Assembly: GCA_037189845.1 (NCBI GenBank)
Contig: JBBCIS010000003.1
Location: 744,001-808,000, forward strand
Origin: JAMLHH01 sp037189845
GTDB lineage: Bacteria > Bacteroidota > Bacteroidia > Chitinophagales > JADIYW01
Length of the DNA: 64,000 nucleotides
Direction of reading: 5' to 3'
Shown here: piece after piece, positions 36,951 through 45,576 of the stretch
How the letters are laid out: each line of letters opens with the position of its first letter
How positions within the stretch are numbered: the stretch's first letter is position 1
Made by a program: the position numbers and the translations under genes
The notes under the pieces: model-generated
Told to the model about the DNA's origin: nothing
What the model saw: only the letters and a program-made list of their open reading frames with translations
The model's database searches: none

Positions 36951-37829
36951 TTATTCAGATTTTTTCTTTCCCCAGCTATAACCTAATAGTACAGAAAATC
37001 GCCACATTCCCAATCTTTTGTTTCCATATCCGTCATCTTGGATAATAGCTCCATATCCTCCACCAGTCTCTATGCCTACAGATACTTTAGAGTTTGTCAT
37101 GATACTGAAACCAAGCTTCACATCTGTTCCGATTATAAAGGAAGACTTGTTCTGTTTAAATTCTTTCTCGGATATGACATTCCAGGAATCATCATGATAT
37201 AAGATTCTTCCGCTGTTCTTCTTATTAAATACACCCATCACCAGCCCCGGAGCAATATATCCTCTGACTTTTTTAGGCCCATTGAAAAATACCACCACAC
37301 TGGCCCCGCTGTGTATGCCAAATCCCTTTTCATCATAATGGCTTATACTTGTATAAGATCCTCCTTCCGGAATACCAAGGTCGTACATGTATGACCTGCT
37401 ATTGATGAAAAAACTCGGTCCGCCATCCAATAGATTATAGTTGAATCCAAATGGAACTCTGATTGCGATAGCCTTGTTGGGAATCAGCCTTTCATATTGA
37501 AAATACACCTCTCTCCCAAGAAACCCGAACGCATCAAAAGACAGCTTGTTAGCCGGATGCTCTATGGTCTGATTCTTCCGGCTTTTAGATTCAGGAGTAT
37601 CTATGATTTCAGTATACCCATTTTCAAATACAAGTGTAAGAATTTCACTTTTATTTTTTTGAAGTATAGAATCGCCATAAATCTCCGGGATTTTATACTC
37701 TACTTTTTCAGGATCTGATTTCAGAATTTTCACTTTCAACGTAGTTCCGTTTTTCTGTACTATCAAATCCTGAGCAAATGCTCCTGTCAACAAAAACATC
37801 ATCATTGTCAGCAATGCCCATTTTTTCAT
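36951..37829 (-). CDS. Exported beta-barrel protein with N-terminal strand domain
   Basis: I start at the ATG at 37829, which gives 292 residues with a normal signal peptide ending 'TGAFAQD'; the longer frame adds a stretch with no export signal in front. The mature N-terminus 'LIVQKNGTTLKVKILKSDPE' and 'KSEILTLVFENGYTEII' is a domain often found in front of Bacteroidota outer-membrane barrels. The C-terminal 200 residues have amphipathic strands ending 'FSVLLGYSWGKKKSE'. Its function is unknown. The small lipoprotein gene follows after 20 nt. Confidence 0.75.
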   Translation of the reverse strand: MKKWALLTMMMFLLTGAFAQDLIVQKNGTTLKVKILKSDPEKVEYKIPEIYGDSILQKNKSEILTLVFENGYTEIIDTPESKSRKNQTIEHPANKLSFDAFGFLGREVYFQYERLIPNKAIAIRVPFGFNYNLLDGGPSFFINSRSYMYDLGIPEGGSYTSISHYDEKGFGIHSGASVVVFFNGPKKVRGYIAPGLVMGVFNKKNSGRILYHDDSWNVISEKEFKQNKSSFIIGTDVKLGFSIMTNSKVSVGIETGGGYGAIIQDDGYGNKRLGMWRFSVLLGYSWGKKKSE

Positions 37830-38059
37830 ATGCTTGATTATATATTTTGAACCTAATATAATAAGAAAAGGCAGAATATCCGGATACATTGATTAATACA
37901 GAGTAGATAACACTATACAATGCGGGAGCTGAAATACATGAGATTTTGGAAGACAGATCCGCCGCCTTTAGCCTTGTACCTTTCTTTTCAGGTTATCAGT
38001 ATTGTAGCATTTTTGCATAAATTTTAACCAGGTACAAAAAGTTGTTATTAGACTAATTC

Positions 38060-38126
38060 TTAACAATCGTTAATTTCCTTCAAATATCAGGTATATTTTC
38101 CGGCAACACTCCTTAACAATAGTTGC
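38060..38126 (+). promoter_or_regulatory. Repeated TTAACAATnGTT elements, possible operator
   Basis: TTAACAATCGTTAA (38060-38073; inverted arms TTAAC/GTTAA) recurs as TTAACAATAGTTGC (38113-38126). The start-to-start distance is 53 nt, about five helical turns. The second copy ends 6 nt before the -7 element TATTTTTG at 38133, so a bound protein would block polymerase. No regulator gene is adjacent; this is inference from sequence. Confidence 0.35.
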
Positions 38127-38132
38127 TAAAGC

Positions 38133-38140
38133 TATTTTTG
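38133..38140 (+). promoter_or_regulatory. -7 element of the RND efflux operon
   Basis: TATTTTTG matches TAnnTTTG exactly, 88 nt before the adaptor start codon. The -33 position is not a clear TTTG, as is common for regulated promoters. Confidence 0.35.
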
Positions 38141-38227
38141 TTCAAACATGCATTTTACAGCAATGAAAAAAGTATGTAAAACAGCTGTTGTTGCATTTTA
38201 GAAATACCATTTAAATAGTACATCATA

Positions 38228-39292
38228 GTGAAATATTGGAAACCTCTTCTTATTGCTATCATCGTTATAGGAGCTTTAATTGCCGGGAAAATTTATCTTT
38301 TTCCTTCTCCATATGCTGCTCAATCCAATAATGGAGGAGGTCCTCCGCCGGCTGCCAATGTCACCGGTTATGTGACAACCTTCCTATCACTGGACAATCA
38401 GGTATATGCGACAGGATCATTGATAGCCAATGAGGTGATAGATCTTTCGCCGGAAGTAGTCGGAAAGCTGACCTACCTGAATGTTCCAGAAGGGCAGATT
38501 ATCCAAAAAGGACAGCTCATTGCCAGAGTCAATGATGCAGATTTGCAGGCACAGCTCAAAAAGCTGGAAGTACAATTGTCTATTGCCAAAAGCAAAGAAG
38601 ACAGAGCGAAAAAGCTTTTGGATATCAATGGGCTAAGTGTGGAAGAATTTGAAGATGCGCTCAATAGCCACAATATTCTGAAAGCAGAAATAGAATATAC
38701 CAAAACACTGATTGCCAAAACTGAGCTCAGAGCACCATTTACCGGAAAGATAGGATTCAAGTTAATCAGTGATGGCAGCTTTGTCAATACATCATCTGTT
38801 ATCTCTACTTTGCAGCAGATTAATCCTGTTAAAGTTGAATTTTCTATCCCGGAGCGATATATTCCTTTAGTAAAATCCGGAAATATTATTTCATTTCAGA
38901 TTGACGGATACAAGCAATCTTTCAAGGCACAGGTGTATGCTATAGAGCCTAATATTGATGTAGCATCCAGAAGTGTGGTCATGCGTGCAAAAGCAGAAAA
39001 TGCCGCCGGACTTTTAAAGCCCGGAGCTTTTGCCAGAATTAATTTGTCTTTAGGCGTAGATGAGAAAGCTATCATGGTGCCGACACAGGCGATTATCCCC
39101 ATATTGAAAGGTCAGCAGGTCTATATCATTGAAAATGGAGTAGCTGTTGCCAAACCTGTAACACTTGGTTTCAGAGGAGATACTAAAGTGCAGATCACAG
39201 AAGGACTGGATGTAGGAGATACGGTATTGACTACGGGATTAATGTCCCTGAAAGAAGGCAGCAAGGTTATCGTGAACAAATTTATTGACTGA
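38228..39292 (+). CDS. RND efflux periplasmic adaptor (membrane fusion protein)
   Basis: The 354-residue protein starts with GTG and one N-terminal membrane anchor (about residues 5-25). It then has the adaptor layout: a lipoyl/biotinyl-like half ('VIDLSPEVVGKLTYLNVPEGQ'), an alpha-helical hairpin (about 112-160), the second lipoyl half ('TELRAPFTGKIGFKLISDG', partial) and a beta-barrel region. The family (AcrA/MexA-like) joins the inner-membrane pump to TolC. The pump gene follows after 14 nt and the TolC gene after that, giving the full tripartite set. The Pro/Gly-rich segment 'GGGPPPA' after the anchor is a flexible linker. Confidence 0.93.
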   Translation: MKYWKPLLIAIIVIGALIAGKIYLFPSPYAAQSNNGGGPPPAANVTGYVTTFLSLDNQVYATGSLIANEVIDLSPEVVGKLTYLNVPEGQIIQKGQLIARVNDADLQAQLKKLEVQLSIAKSKEDRAKKLLDINGLSVEEFEDALNSHNILKAEIEYTKTLIAKTELRAPFTGKIGFKLISDGSFVNTSSVISTLQQINPVKVEFSIPERYIPLVKSGNIISFQIDGYKQSFKAQVYAIEPNIDVASRSVVMRAKAENAAGLLKPGAFARINLSLGVDEKAIMVPTQAIIPILKGQQVYIIENGVAVAKPVTLGFRGDTKVQITEGLDVGDTVLTTGLMSLKEGSKVIVNKFID

Positions 39293-39306
39293 ACTAAGAG
39301 AGAATA

Positions 39307-42300
39307 ATGAGTATAGCATCTTTTAGTTTAAAACGCCCGATCACAGCCATCGTCATGTCCATCATGATATTGCTGTTTGGCTGGCTCGGTATGAAAAACC
39401 TCGGAGTCAGGGAATATCCTTCCATCGATCCGCCTGTTATCACTGTAAGAACAAATTATGTCGGAGCAAATGCCGATGTCATCGAATCCCAGATTACCGA
39501 ACCATTGGAAAAATCTATTAATGGTATCGCAGGGATCCGCAATATTTCATCATCCAGTAATCAGGGCTCCAGCATTATCACGGTAGAATTTGACTTAGAT
39601 GTAGATCTGGAAGCAGCAGCCAATGATGTGAGGGATAAAGTTTCTCAGGCGGTCAGACAGCTTCCTGATGATATAGACGGTCAACCGGTTGTCGCAAAAG
39701 CTGATGCCAATTCAGATGCGATTATCTCTATGACGGTTAAATCTGATACCCGCTCACATCTGGAAGTGAGTGATTACGCTGAAAATGTCATCGGGGAAAG
39801 ATTGCAGACCATTCCGGGAGTCAGCTCACTTCAAATCTGGGGGCAGAAAAAATATGCCATGCGATTGTGGATAGACCCGACCAGGCTGGCGTCATTAGGC
39901 CTCACCACCTTAGACGTTCAGAATGCATTGAACAAGGAAAATGTAGAGCTTCCATCAGGGAAAGTTCAGGGAAATAAAACTGAATTAGTTGTCAAAACAG
40001 TCGGTCGCCTGAGTACTCCTGATGAGTTCAATGATTTGATTATCTCTACTCAGGGAGAAAGGATTATCCGGTTCAAAGATGTGGGATATGCCATATTGGG
40101 AGCAGAAAACGAAGAAAGTATGCTCCGTGAATCCGGAACACCGATGATTGCATTGGCACTGGTCCCTCTACCAGGAGCTAATTATGTAGAAATAGCAGAT
40201 GAGTTTTATAAAAGGATGGAAGAGATCAGAAAAGATCTTCCGGAAGATTTGCAGCTCAATATCGCAATGGATAATACGACTTTCATCAAAAAATCTATCC
40301 ACGAGGTACAGGAAACGCTCCTCATTGCGATAGTTCTGGTGGTCGTCATTATCTATTTGTTTTTCAGAAACTGGCTCATGGCGTTCCGTCCATTGGTGGA
40401 TATTCCGGTATCTCTGATCGGTGCTTTTTTCATCATGTACGTCATGGATTACTCCATCAATGTATTGTCCTTACTGGCGATCGTACTGGCGACAGGTCTG
40501 GTAGTGGACGATGGTATCGTAGTGACGGAGAATATTTATAAAAAGATAGAAAAAGGCATGAAGCCGATGCAGGCGGCTCTTCTCGGAACAGATGAAATCT
40601 TTTTTGCAGTAGTTTCTACCTCCATTACACTTGCAGCAGTATTTCTTCCGGTAATATTTATGGAAGGATTTGTAGGTAAGCTTTTCCAGGAATTCGGAGT
40701 CGTAATAGCCGGTGCAGTATTAATTTCTGCATTTGTTTCTCTTACACTGACACCCGTTCTGAATGCCAAGCTCGTTCGTAAAGATGAAAAGCCGGGATGG
40801 TTTTATTTAAAAACAGAGCCGTTTTTCGAAGCGATGGAAAATACTTATGAGAATTATCTCAAAGGATTTCTGAGTATCAGATGGATATCAGCTCCCATTT
40901 TGTTGATTTGTATCGGAGCTATTTTCTATTTATTCAAGGCACTTCCACAGGAATTAGCCCCCTTGGAAGACAGAGATAGCTTGAATATGTCCATTACAGC
41001 TCCGGAAGGTGCATCGTTTGAATACACGGATGCTTATATGATGAAGCTGGCGCAATTTGTTCAGGATTCTATTCCTGAATACAAATCTATGCTGACAGTA
41101 ACGGCACCGAGCTTTTCAGGTTCCGGTGGTTTGAATACCGGCTTCGTAAGAATGCGATTGAGCGAAAGCGCAACCAGAGAGAGAAGTCAACAACAAATAG
41201 CAGATTATATTTCTGCAAATACTAAAAACATGAACGAAGCCAGAGCTTTTGTTATTCAGCAGCAAACCATCGCTGTGGGGACGAGCAGAGGCTTACCGTT
41301 GCAATATGTTATTCAGAACAATAACTTTGAAAAAATCAAAGAAAAGCTCCCGCTGTTTTTAGAAAAAGCTAATGATGACCCGACCTTTTCAACAGTAGAT
41401 GTCAACCTGAAATTTACCAAACCTGAATTAAATCTGGTCATAGACAGAGATAAAGCACAGAACCTTGGAGTATCCGTATTGGATATAGCACAAACCTTAC
41501 AACTATCTTTGTCGGGTCAAAGATTCGGATATTTTACAAGAGATGGTAAGCAGTATCAGGTGATTGGTCAGTTTGACAGGTCTAACAGAGATCAACCATT
41601 GGATCTAAGTGTTACCTATGTCAGAAATAACAAAGGCGAGCTGATACAGCTGGATAATCTCGTCAAAATGGAAGAAACCAGCAGTCCGCCGCAGCTTTTC
41701 CACTTCGACAGGTTTAAATCTGCTACGGTATCCGCTGCTCCTGCTCCCGGAAAAACAATTGCTGACGGAATCGCTGCTATGGATAAAATTGCACAGGAAG
41801 TGTTAGATGAATCATTCTCTACCGCATTATCAGGAGCATCCAGAGATTTCGCAGAGAGTTCTTCCAATACCATGTTTGCATTAGGCCTTGCATTGGCACT
41901 GGTATTTCTGATCCTGGCTGCACAGTTCGAAAGCTTTATTGACCCATTTATTATCATGATGACTGTACCGCTGGCGATTGCCGGAGCATTGTTGTCACTT
42001 TGGTATTTCAACGAAACAATGAATATCTTCAGCCAGATTGGAATGATTATGCTCATCGGCCTGGTGACCAAGAATGGAATCCTCATCGTGGAATTTGCCA
42101 ATCAGCTCAAAGAAAAAGGCCTGAGTAAGGCAGATGCCATTCTGGAAGCGTCCAAAATGCGTTTGCGCCCGATTTTGATGACGAGTCTGGCTACCGCTTT
42201 AGGTGCATTACCCATTGCGATGTCATTCGGAGCTGCTGCCAAAAGCCGTATGGGAATGGGTATCGTTGTAGTCGGAGGAGTGATGTTCTCCCTCATACTG

Positions 42301-42402
42301 ACTCTTTTTGTGATTCCTGCTATCTACTCTTATTTATCAAGAGAACATAAACCAACAGAAGAAGATGAAACGCCTGCTAATGAAACACCTGTTAGTATAT
42401 AA
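39307..42402 (+). CDS. RND-family multidrug efflux pump, inner-membrane subunit
   Basis: The 1031-residue protein has the AcrB architecture: 12 transmembrane segments, with large periplasmic loops between TM1-TM2 and TM7-TM8. 'SFSLKRPITAIVMSIMILLF' is TM1. 'GLVVDDGIVVTENIYKKIEKG' (partial) in TM4 carries the proton-relay Asp pair, and 'ASKMRLRPILMTSLATALGALPI' (partial) marks the C-terminal half. It exports hydrophobic or amphiphilic compounds using the proton gradient. It lacks the CzcA metal-site signature, so it is closer to the HAE1 drug type. Its 3' end overlaps the tolC-like gene by 38 nt. Confidence 0.95.
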   Translation: MSIASFSLKRPITAIVMSIMILLFGWLGMKNLGVREYPSIDPPVITVRTNYVGANADVIESQITEPLEKSINGIAGIRNISSSSNQGSSIITVEFDLDVDLEAAANDVRDKVSQAVRQLPDDIDGQPVVAKADANSDAIISMTVKSDTRSHLEVSDYAENVIGERLQTIPGVSSLQIWGQKKYAMRLWIDPTRLASLGLTTLDVQNALNKENVELPSGKVQGNKTELVVKTVGRLSTPDEFNDLIISTQGERIIRFKDVGYAILGAENEESMLRESGTPMIALALVPLPGANYVEIADEFYKRMEEIRKDLPEDLQLNIAMDNTTFIKKSIHEVQETLLIAIVLVVVIIYLFFRNWLMAFRPLVDIPVSLIGAFFIMYVMDYSINVLSLLAIVLATGLVVDDGIVVTENIYKKIEKGMKPMQAALLGTDEIFFAVVSTSITLAAVFLPVIFMEGFVGKLFQEFGVVIAGAVLISAFVSLTLTPVLNAKLVRKDEKPGWFYLKTEPFFEAMENTYENYLKGFLSIRWISAPILLICIGAIFYLFKALPQELAPLEDRDSLNMSITAPEGASFEYTDAYMMKLAQFVQDSIPEYKSMLTVTAPSFSGSGGLNTGFVRMRLSESATRERSQQQIADYISANTKNMNEARAFVIQQQTIAVGTSRGLPLQYVIQNNNFEKIKEKLPLFLEKANDDPTFSTVDVNLKFTKPELNLVIDRDKAQNLGVSVLDIAQTLQLSLSGQRFGYFTRDGKQYQVIGQFDRSNRDQPLDLSVTYVRNNKGELIQLDNLVKMEETSSPPQLFHFDRFKSATVSAAPAPGKTIADGIAAMDKIAQEVLDESFSTALSGASRDFAESSSNTMFALGLALALVFLILAAQFESFIDPFIIMMTVPLAIAGALLSLWYFNETMNIFSQIGMIMLIGLVTKNGILIVEFANQLKEKGLSKADAILEASKMRLRPILMTSLATALGALPIAMSFGAAAKSRMGMGIVVVGGVMFSLILTLFVIPAIYSYLSREHKPTEEDETPANETPVSI

Positions 42403-43690
42403 TATTCTGACTTTGCTCCTGATTCAGGGACTGGCAGCGCAACCCTTGCTTTCTCTGGAAGAAGCGATAGATATTGCTTTGGATAAAAACTACGGAATAC
42501 GCATCAGTAAAAATAATCTGGAAGTGGCTGCCAACAATGCCACAAAAGGCAATGCCGGATACTGGCCAACCATAGATTTGAACGCCGGTGGAGGCTTCAA
42601 CTGGAATACATTCAGCAATCAAAAGCTTTCTACCGGAAATGATTTTAACCTGAGAAATCAGACCACTACTTTAGCTAACAGCAATGTAGCGTTGAGCTGG
42701 ACCATCTTTGACGGGAAGAGAATGTTTGCCGCTTATGAAAGATTACAGGAACTGCAGGCAATGGGAGAGCTACAGGTAAAAGCTGCTGTGGAACAGACCG
42801 TTTATGATGTATCTCTTTCCTATTTTAATATCGTCAGCCTACAGCTACAATTAGATGCTTTGGATAAAAATATAGGGATCTCTGAAGAAAGATTAAAATT
42901 AGAAAAAGCCAGATTTGAAGTAGGGAAAAGTAACCAATTGTCCGCGAAACAGGCTCAATTGGATTTCAACGCTATGCAGGCTCAGCGTGCCACACAGACC
43001 AATCTTATCAAAGTTGAAAAAGTGACACTGAACCGTCTTTTAACAAGAGAAGCAGAAACAGAATTTACGATTTCTGATACAATTATCTTACAGGAAAACG
43101 TCAATGTCGAATCCCTCAAACAAGCCGCTTTAAAATCTAATACGGAATTACAGATTCTGGAAAAGGCAGCGATGATTAGTGAGATTAGCCTCAAAGAAGT
43201 AAAAGCAGATAAATATCCTACTATCACACTGAATACAGCTTACGGGTACAATCAGACCATCAATTCTGCAGGATTCTCTCAATCTACCAACAGTCTTGGA
43301 CTATCCAGTGGCGTGACCATGAGATGGAATCTTTTTGACGGTGGACGGGTACGCAGAAATGTTGCCAATGCACAGTTACAGATAGAAAATGATAAGTTGA
43401 CACTACAGGAGTCTCAACTCAATGTCAATGCAGCCATTCAGCAGGCCGTTCTTAATTTTGAAAATGCACTGGCGATTGCAAAACTGGAAGATGAAAACTA
43501 TCAGCTGGCATCCGAAAGTTTAGATATTGTCAAAGAAAGATTCAGATTAGGTGTCTCCAATACGCTGGAGCTGAAAGATGCTCAGAACGTATTTGACCAA
43601 AGTACCAATCGCAGATCTTTGGCTTTATACAATGCAAAAGTTGCAGAAATCAACCTGCAGTTCCTGACCGGACAGCTGGCTATTCAGTAG
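42365..43690 (+). CDS. TolC-family outer membrane efflux protein
   Basis: The 441-residue product is the outer-membrane duct of the efflux system. Its signal peptide ends 'GLAAQP'. The two internally related halves each carry the long helical coil regions, 'LSLEEAIDIALDKNYGIRISKNNLEVA' (partial) at the N-terminus and 'LAIAKLEDENYQLASESLDIVKERFRLGVSNTLELKDAQ' (partial) at about 375-410. The start lies inside the pump gene in another frame (38-nt overlap from the first ATG, 23 nt from the second ATG at 42380). Translation coupling to the pump is therefore likely. The length is typical of TolC. Confidence 0.93.
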   Translation: MKRLLMKHLLVYNILTLLLIQGLAAQPLLSLEEAIDIALDKNYGIRISKNNLEVAANNATKGNAGYWPTIDLNAGGGFNWNTFSNQKLSTGNDFNLRNQTTTLANSNVALSWTIFDGKRMFAAYERLQELQAMGELQVKAAVEQTVYDVSLSYFNIVSLQLQLDALDKNIGISEERLKLEKARFEVGKSNQLSAKQAQLDFNAMQAQRATQTNLIKVEKVTLNRLLTREAETEFTISDTIILQENVNVESLKQAALKSNTELQILEKAAMISEISLKEVKADKYPTITLNTAYGYNQTINSAGFSQSTNSLGLSSGVTMRWNLFDGGRVRRNVANAQLQIENDKLTLQESQLNVNAAIQQAVLNFENALAIAKLEDENYQLASESLDIVKERFRLGVSNTLELKDAQNVFDQSTNRRSLALYNAKVAEINLQFLTGQLAIQ

Positions 43691-43799
43691 TTGCTTATAA
43701 GCTACGTGAAGCTACTAGTTTCAGTAATCTATTTCCTTTAGCAATTTTATACCTCGCCGAAAGCGGTAGAATAGTTTTACAGAGCGCAGGGTAGCAAAA

Positions 43800-44123
43800 T
43801 CATTCTATGTCGCGAATAAACTCAGGATAATCCGGTGTGTGGTTGTTGATGATGTTTTTGACTAAATAGACTTCGTCCTGAATATCAAAGGTTATATACC
43901 AGGTTGTATGTTTATTGGCTTTGTACCTGATATACCACGCTCCGTACTTATTATTTCTGGTGGGATAATGAATGGATGTATCTATGTTATCAATTGCTCG
44001 TTCTATTTCTTTTACATACGCTACTGCGTTTTCTATATAACTGAAGTATCCTTCTGTGATTAAAGAATCCAACAACCTTTTTAGCTTTAAACCTACTAAG
44101 CGATTGGATATTATTTTTGCCAT
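43800..44123 (-). CDS. Putative RelE/ParE-like toxin
   Basis: The 107-residue protein resembles small RelE/ParE-like proteins of Bacteroidota: an N-terminal helix pair, a central 'YGAWYIRYKANKHTTWYITFDI' strand region (partial) and a C-terminal 'YLVKNIINNHTPDYPEFI'. The C-terminal His and aromatic residues fit the pattern, but the similarity is weaker than for the other two pairs. The gene upstream overlaps by 13 nt and is presumably its antitoxin. It is convergent with the tolC-like gene, 109 nt apart. Confidence 0.6.
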   Translation of the reverse strand: MAKIISNRLVGLKLKRLLDSLITEGYFSYIENAVAYVKEIERAIDNIDTSIHYPTRNNKYGAWYIRYKANKHTTWYITFDIQDEVYLVKNIINNHTPDYPEFIRDIE

Positions 44124-44335
44124 TGGGGGTGATTCTTCACGAAATCATATAACTCATTCATCATTTCTTCGACAGGTTGTGCATCCTCGCACTCCAAATC
44201 GAATTTTGTTTTGGGTATTATTCCTGCTTGTTTTAATGCAACAAGTGCCAGGGGATTTTCTTTTACATCAATTGTAATTTTTGTCAAATTGCCTTGTTCG
44301 TCTGCTTCTGTCACGATTCCTGCTACTTGTGCCAT
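44111..44335 (-). CDS. Putative antitoxin partner
   Basis: The 74-residue acidic protein begins 'MAQVAGIVTEADEQGNLTKITIDV' (partial), a short beta hairpin, followed by helices with Asp/Glu-rich segments and a C-terminal helix 'EEMMNELYDFVKNHPQW'. It overlaps the putative toxin gene by 13 nt with the antitoxin first, as in type II modules. No DNA-binding motif is visible. The assignment rests mainly on gene order, size and charge. Confidence 0.55.
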   Translation of the reverse strand: MAQVAGIVTEADEQGNLTKITIDVKENPLALVALKQAGIIPKTKFDLECEDAQPVEEMMNELYDFVKNHPQWQK

Positions 44336-44542
44336 GATGTAAAAATTTTATACTCTTGAATTTACTACTTTTTTGGGTACAAGGCAAAAAAATCAGCCAT
44401 AGATGCATGGATAAGGTGTCAGTGGTAATTTCAAGCTATTCGAAACTTGTAGTTTCGCATCAATTTTCTATTGCTTTTGGCAATCCTCCTACACATCCCC
44501 CGAAAGTGATAAAATATTTCTAAAGCAGATAAGCAATTCCCC

Positions 44543-44550
44543 TAACTTCG
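44543..44550 (+). promoter_or_regulatory. -7-like element just before the alpha/beta hydrolase gene
   Basis: TAACTTCG followed by CA differs from TAnnTTTG at one base and lies only 4 nt before the ATG, so the transcript would be leaderless or nearly so. The -33 match is poor. Confidence 0.3.
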
Positions 44551-44554
44551 CAAT

Positions 44555-45487
44555 ATGCAATCTTACAAAGAAATTTCGTACTGGAGAAAATATCAAAAGT
44601 TCTTACCAAAGGATTTACATTATGACGATCAGCGTTTGCCGGACGAAACGTACTGGAAATGGAAAAATTTCAATATTCATATCGACTATATCCGTCAGGA
44701 AAATTCTCCCGTAAAAATCATCATCCTGCATGGTGCAGGCGGAAATGGAAGAGTGATAGGATTCTTTGGGAACTTCTTATCAAAATATGGATATGAATAT
44801 CTGGCTCCCGATCTCATCGGTTACGGATTGACAGAAAATCCTGACAATATCAATATCGAATATAAGGAATGGGTACAGTGCATTTCGGATTTGATAGATA
44901 AAGAATATGCAAAAGACAAAAAAGATATCCTGCTTTTCGGACTCAGCATTGGTGGAATGCTCGCGTATCAGGTAGCTGCAAAAAATGATAAAGTCAAAGG
45001 AATCATTGTGACTACACTAGCAGACCCGAGACAACCCGAAGTCGCTGACAATCTGGCAAGAAATCAGTTTTTTAGCAGAATAGGTCTTCCGTTGGGTAGT
45101 ATTTTCAGCGGGTTGACAGATGGACTGGCATTACCCATTAAATGGTTATGTAAAATGGAACGCATCACTAATGATCCGGCATTTTCCAAGGTTTTCGAAG
45201 AAGATTCCCGTGCAGGAGGAAGTATGATCAAGCTTAGATTTTTAAGAACTTTCATGCAGTATGCTCCCGATAAGGAACCGGAAGATTTTAAAAACTGTAG
45301 CGTATTATTCTTACAGCCGGCCAAAGATACATGGACAACGCTCGCAACCAGCAAACCATTCTTTGACAAAATCGCTGCTCCCAAGAAATTAGTTATGCTC
45401 GAAAACTGTGGTCATGCTCCATACGAAGAACCGGGGTTGACTACGCTTAAAGAAGAGGTCCTGAACTTTGTTGAAGTATTCAGATAA
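44555..45487 (+). CDS. Alpha/beta hydrolase
   Basis: The 310-residue protein has no signal peptide, so it is cytosolic. The hydrolase fold is shown by the oxyanion-hole 'ILHGAGGNGRVIG' (about 52-64), 'LAPDLIGYGLTENPD' (about 86-100), the nucleophile elbow 'LFGLSIGGMLAYQVA' with Ser near residue 132, and 'MLENCGHAPYEEPGL' with the catalytic His near 288. Reactions in this family range from esterases to C-C hydrolases; the substrate is not clear. It precedes the acetolactate decarboxylase gene by 89 nt on the same strand. Confidence 0.88.
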   Translation: MQSYKEISYWRKYQKFLPKDLHYDDQRLPDETYWKWKNFNIHIDYIRQENSPVKIIILHGAGGNGRVIGFFGNFLSKYGYEYLAPDLIGYGLTENPDNINIEYKEWVQCISDLIDKEYAKDKKDILLFGLSIGGMLAYQVAAKNDKVKGIIVTTLADPRQPEVADNLARNQFFSRIGLPLGSIFSGLTDGLALPIKWLCKMERITNDPAFSKVFEEDSRAGGSMIKLRFLRTFMQYAPDKEPEDFKNCSVLFLQPAKDTWTTLATSKPFFDKIAAPKKLVMLENCGHAPYEEPGLTTLKEEVLNFVEVFR

Positions 45488-45576
45488 TTTTAAGGTATTA
45501 CAAAATAATTCTTATTATACATATTCATATATTTGATGGATTCAAGTCAAATCCGGCTGGCCTATAAATTTCATGT

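Larger units (their letters stand above)
37830..38227. other. 398-nt intergenic region before the efflux operon
   Basis: This divergent spacer has no ORF I would accept. It contains two related 14-mers, TTAACAATCGTTAA (38060-38073) and TTAACAATAGTTGC (38113-38126), and a perfect -7 element TATTTTTG (38133-38140) toward the RND operon. These make it a likely control region. Confidence 0.5.

Noticed and set aside
41616..42101. A 161-codon minus-strand reading frame inside the RND pump gene
   Set aside because: It is antisense to a certain coding region, has Ala/Ile/Met/Asn-rich composition that mirrors the pump's hydrophobic codons, and has no domain or export signal of its own.
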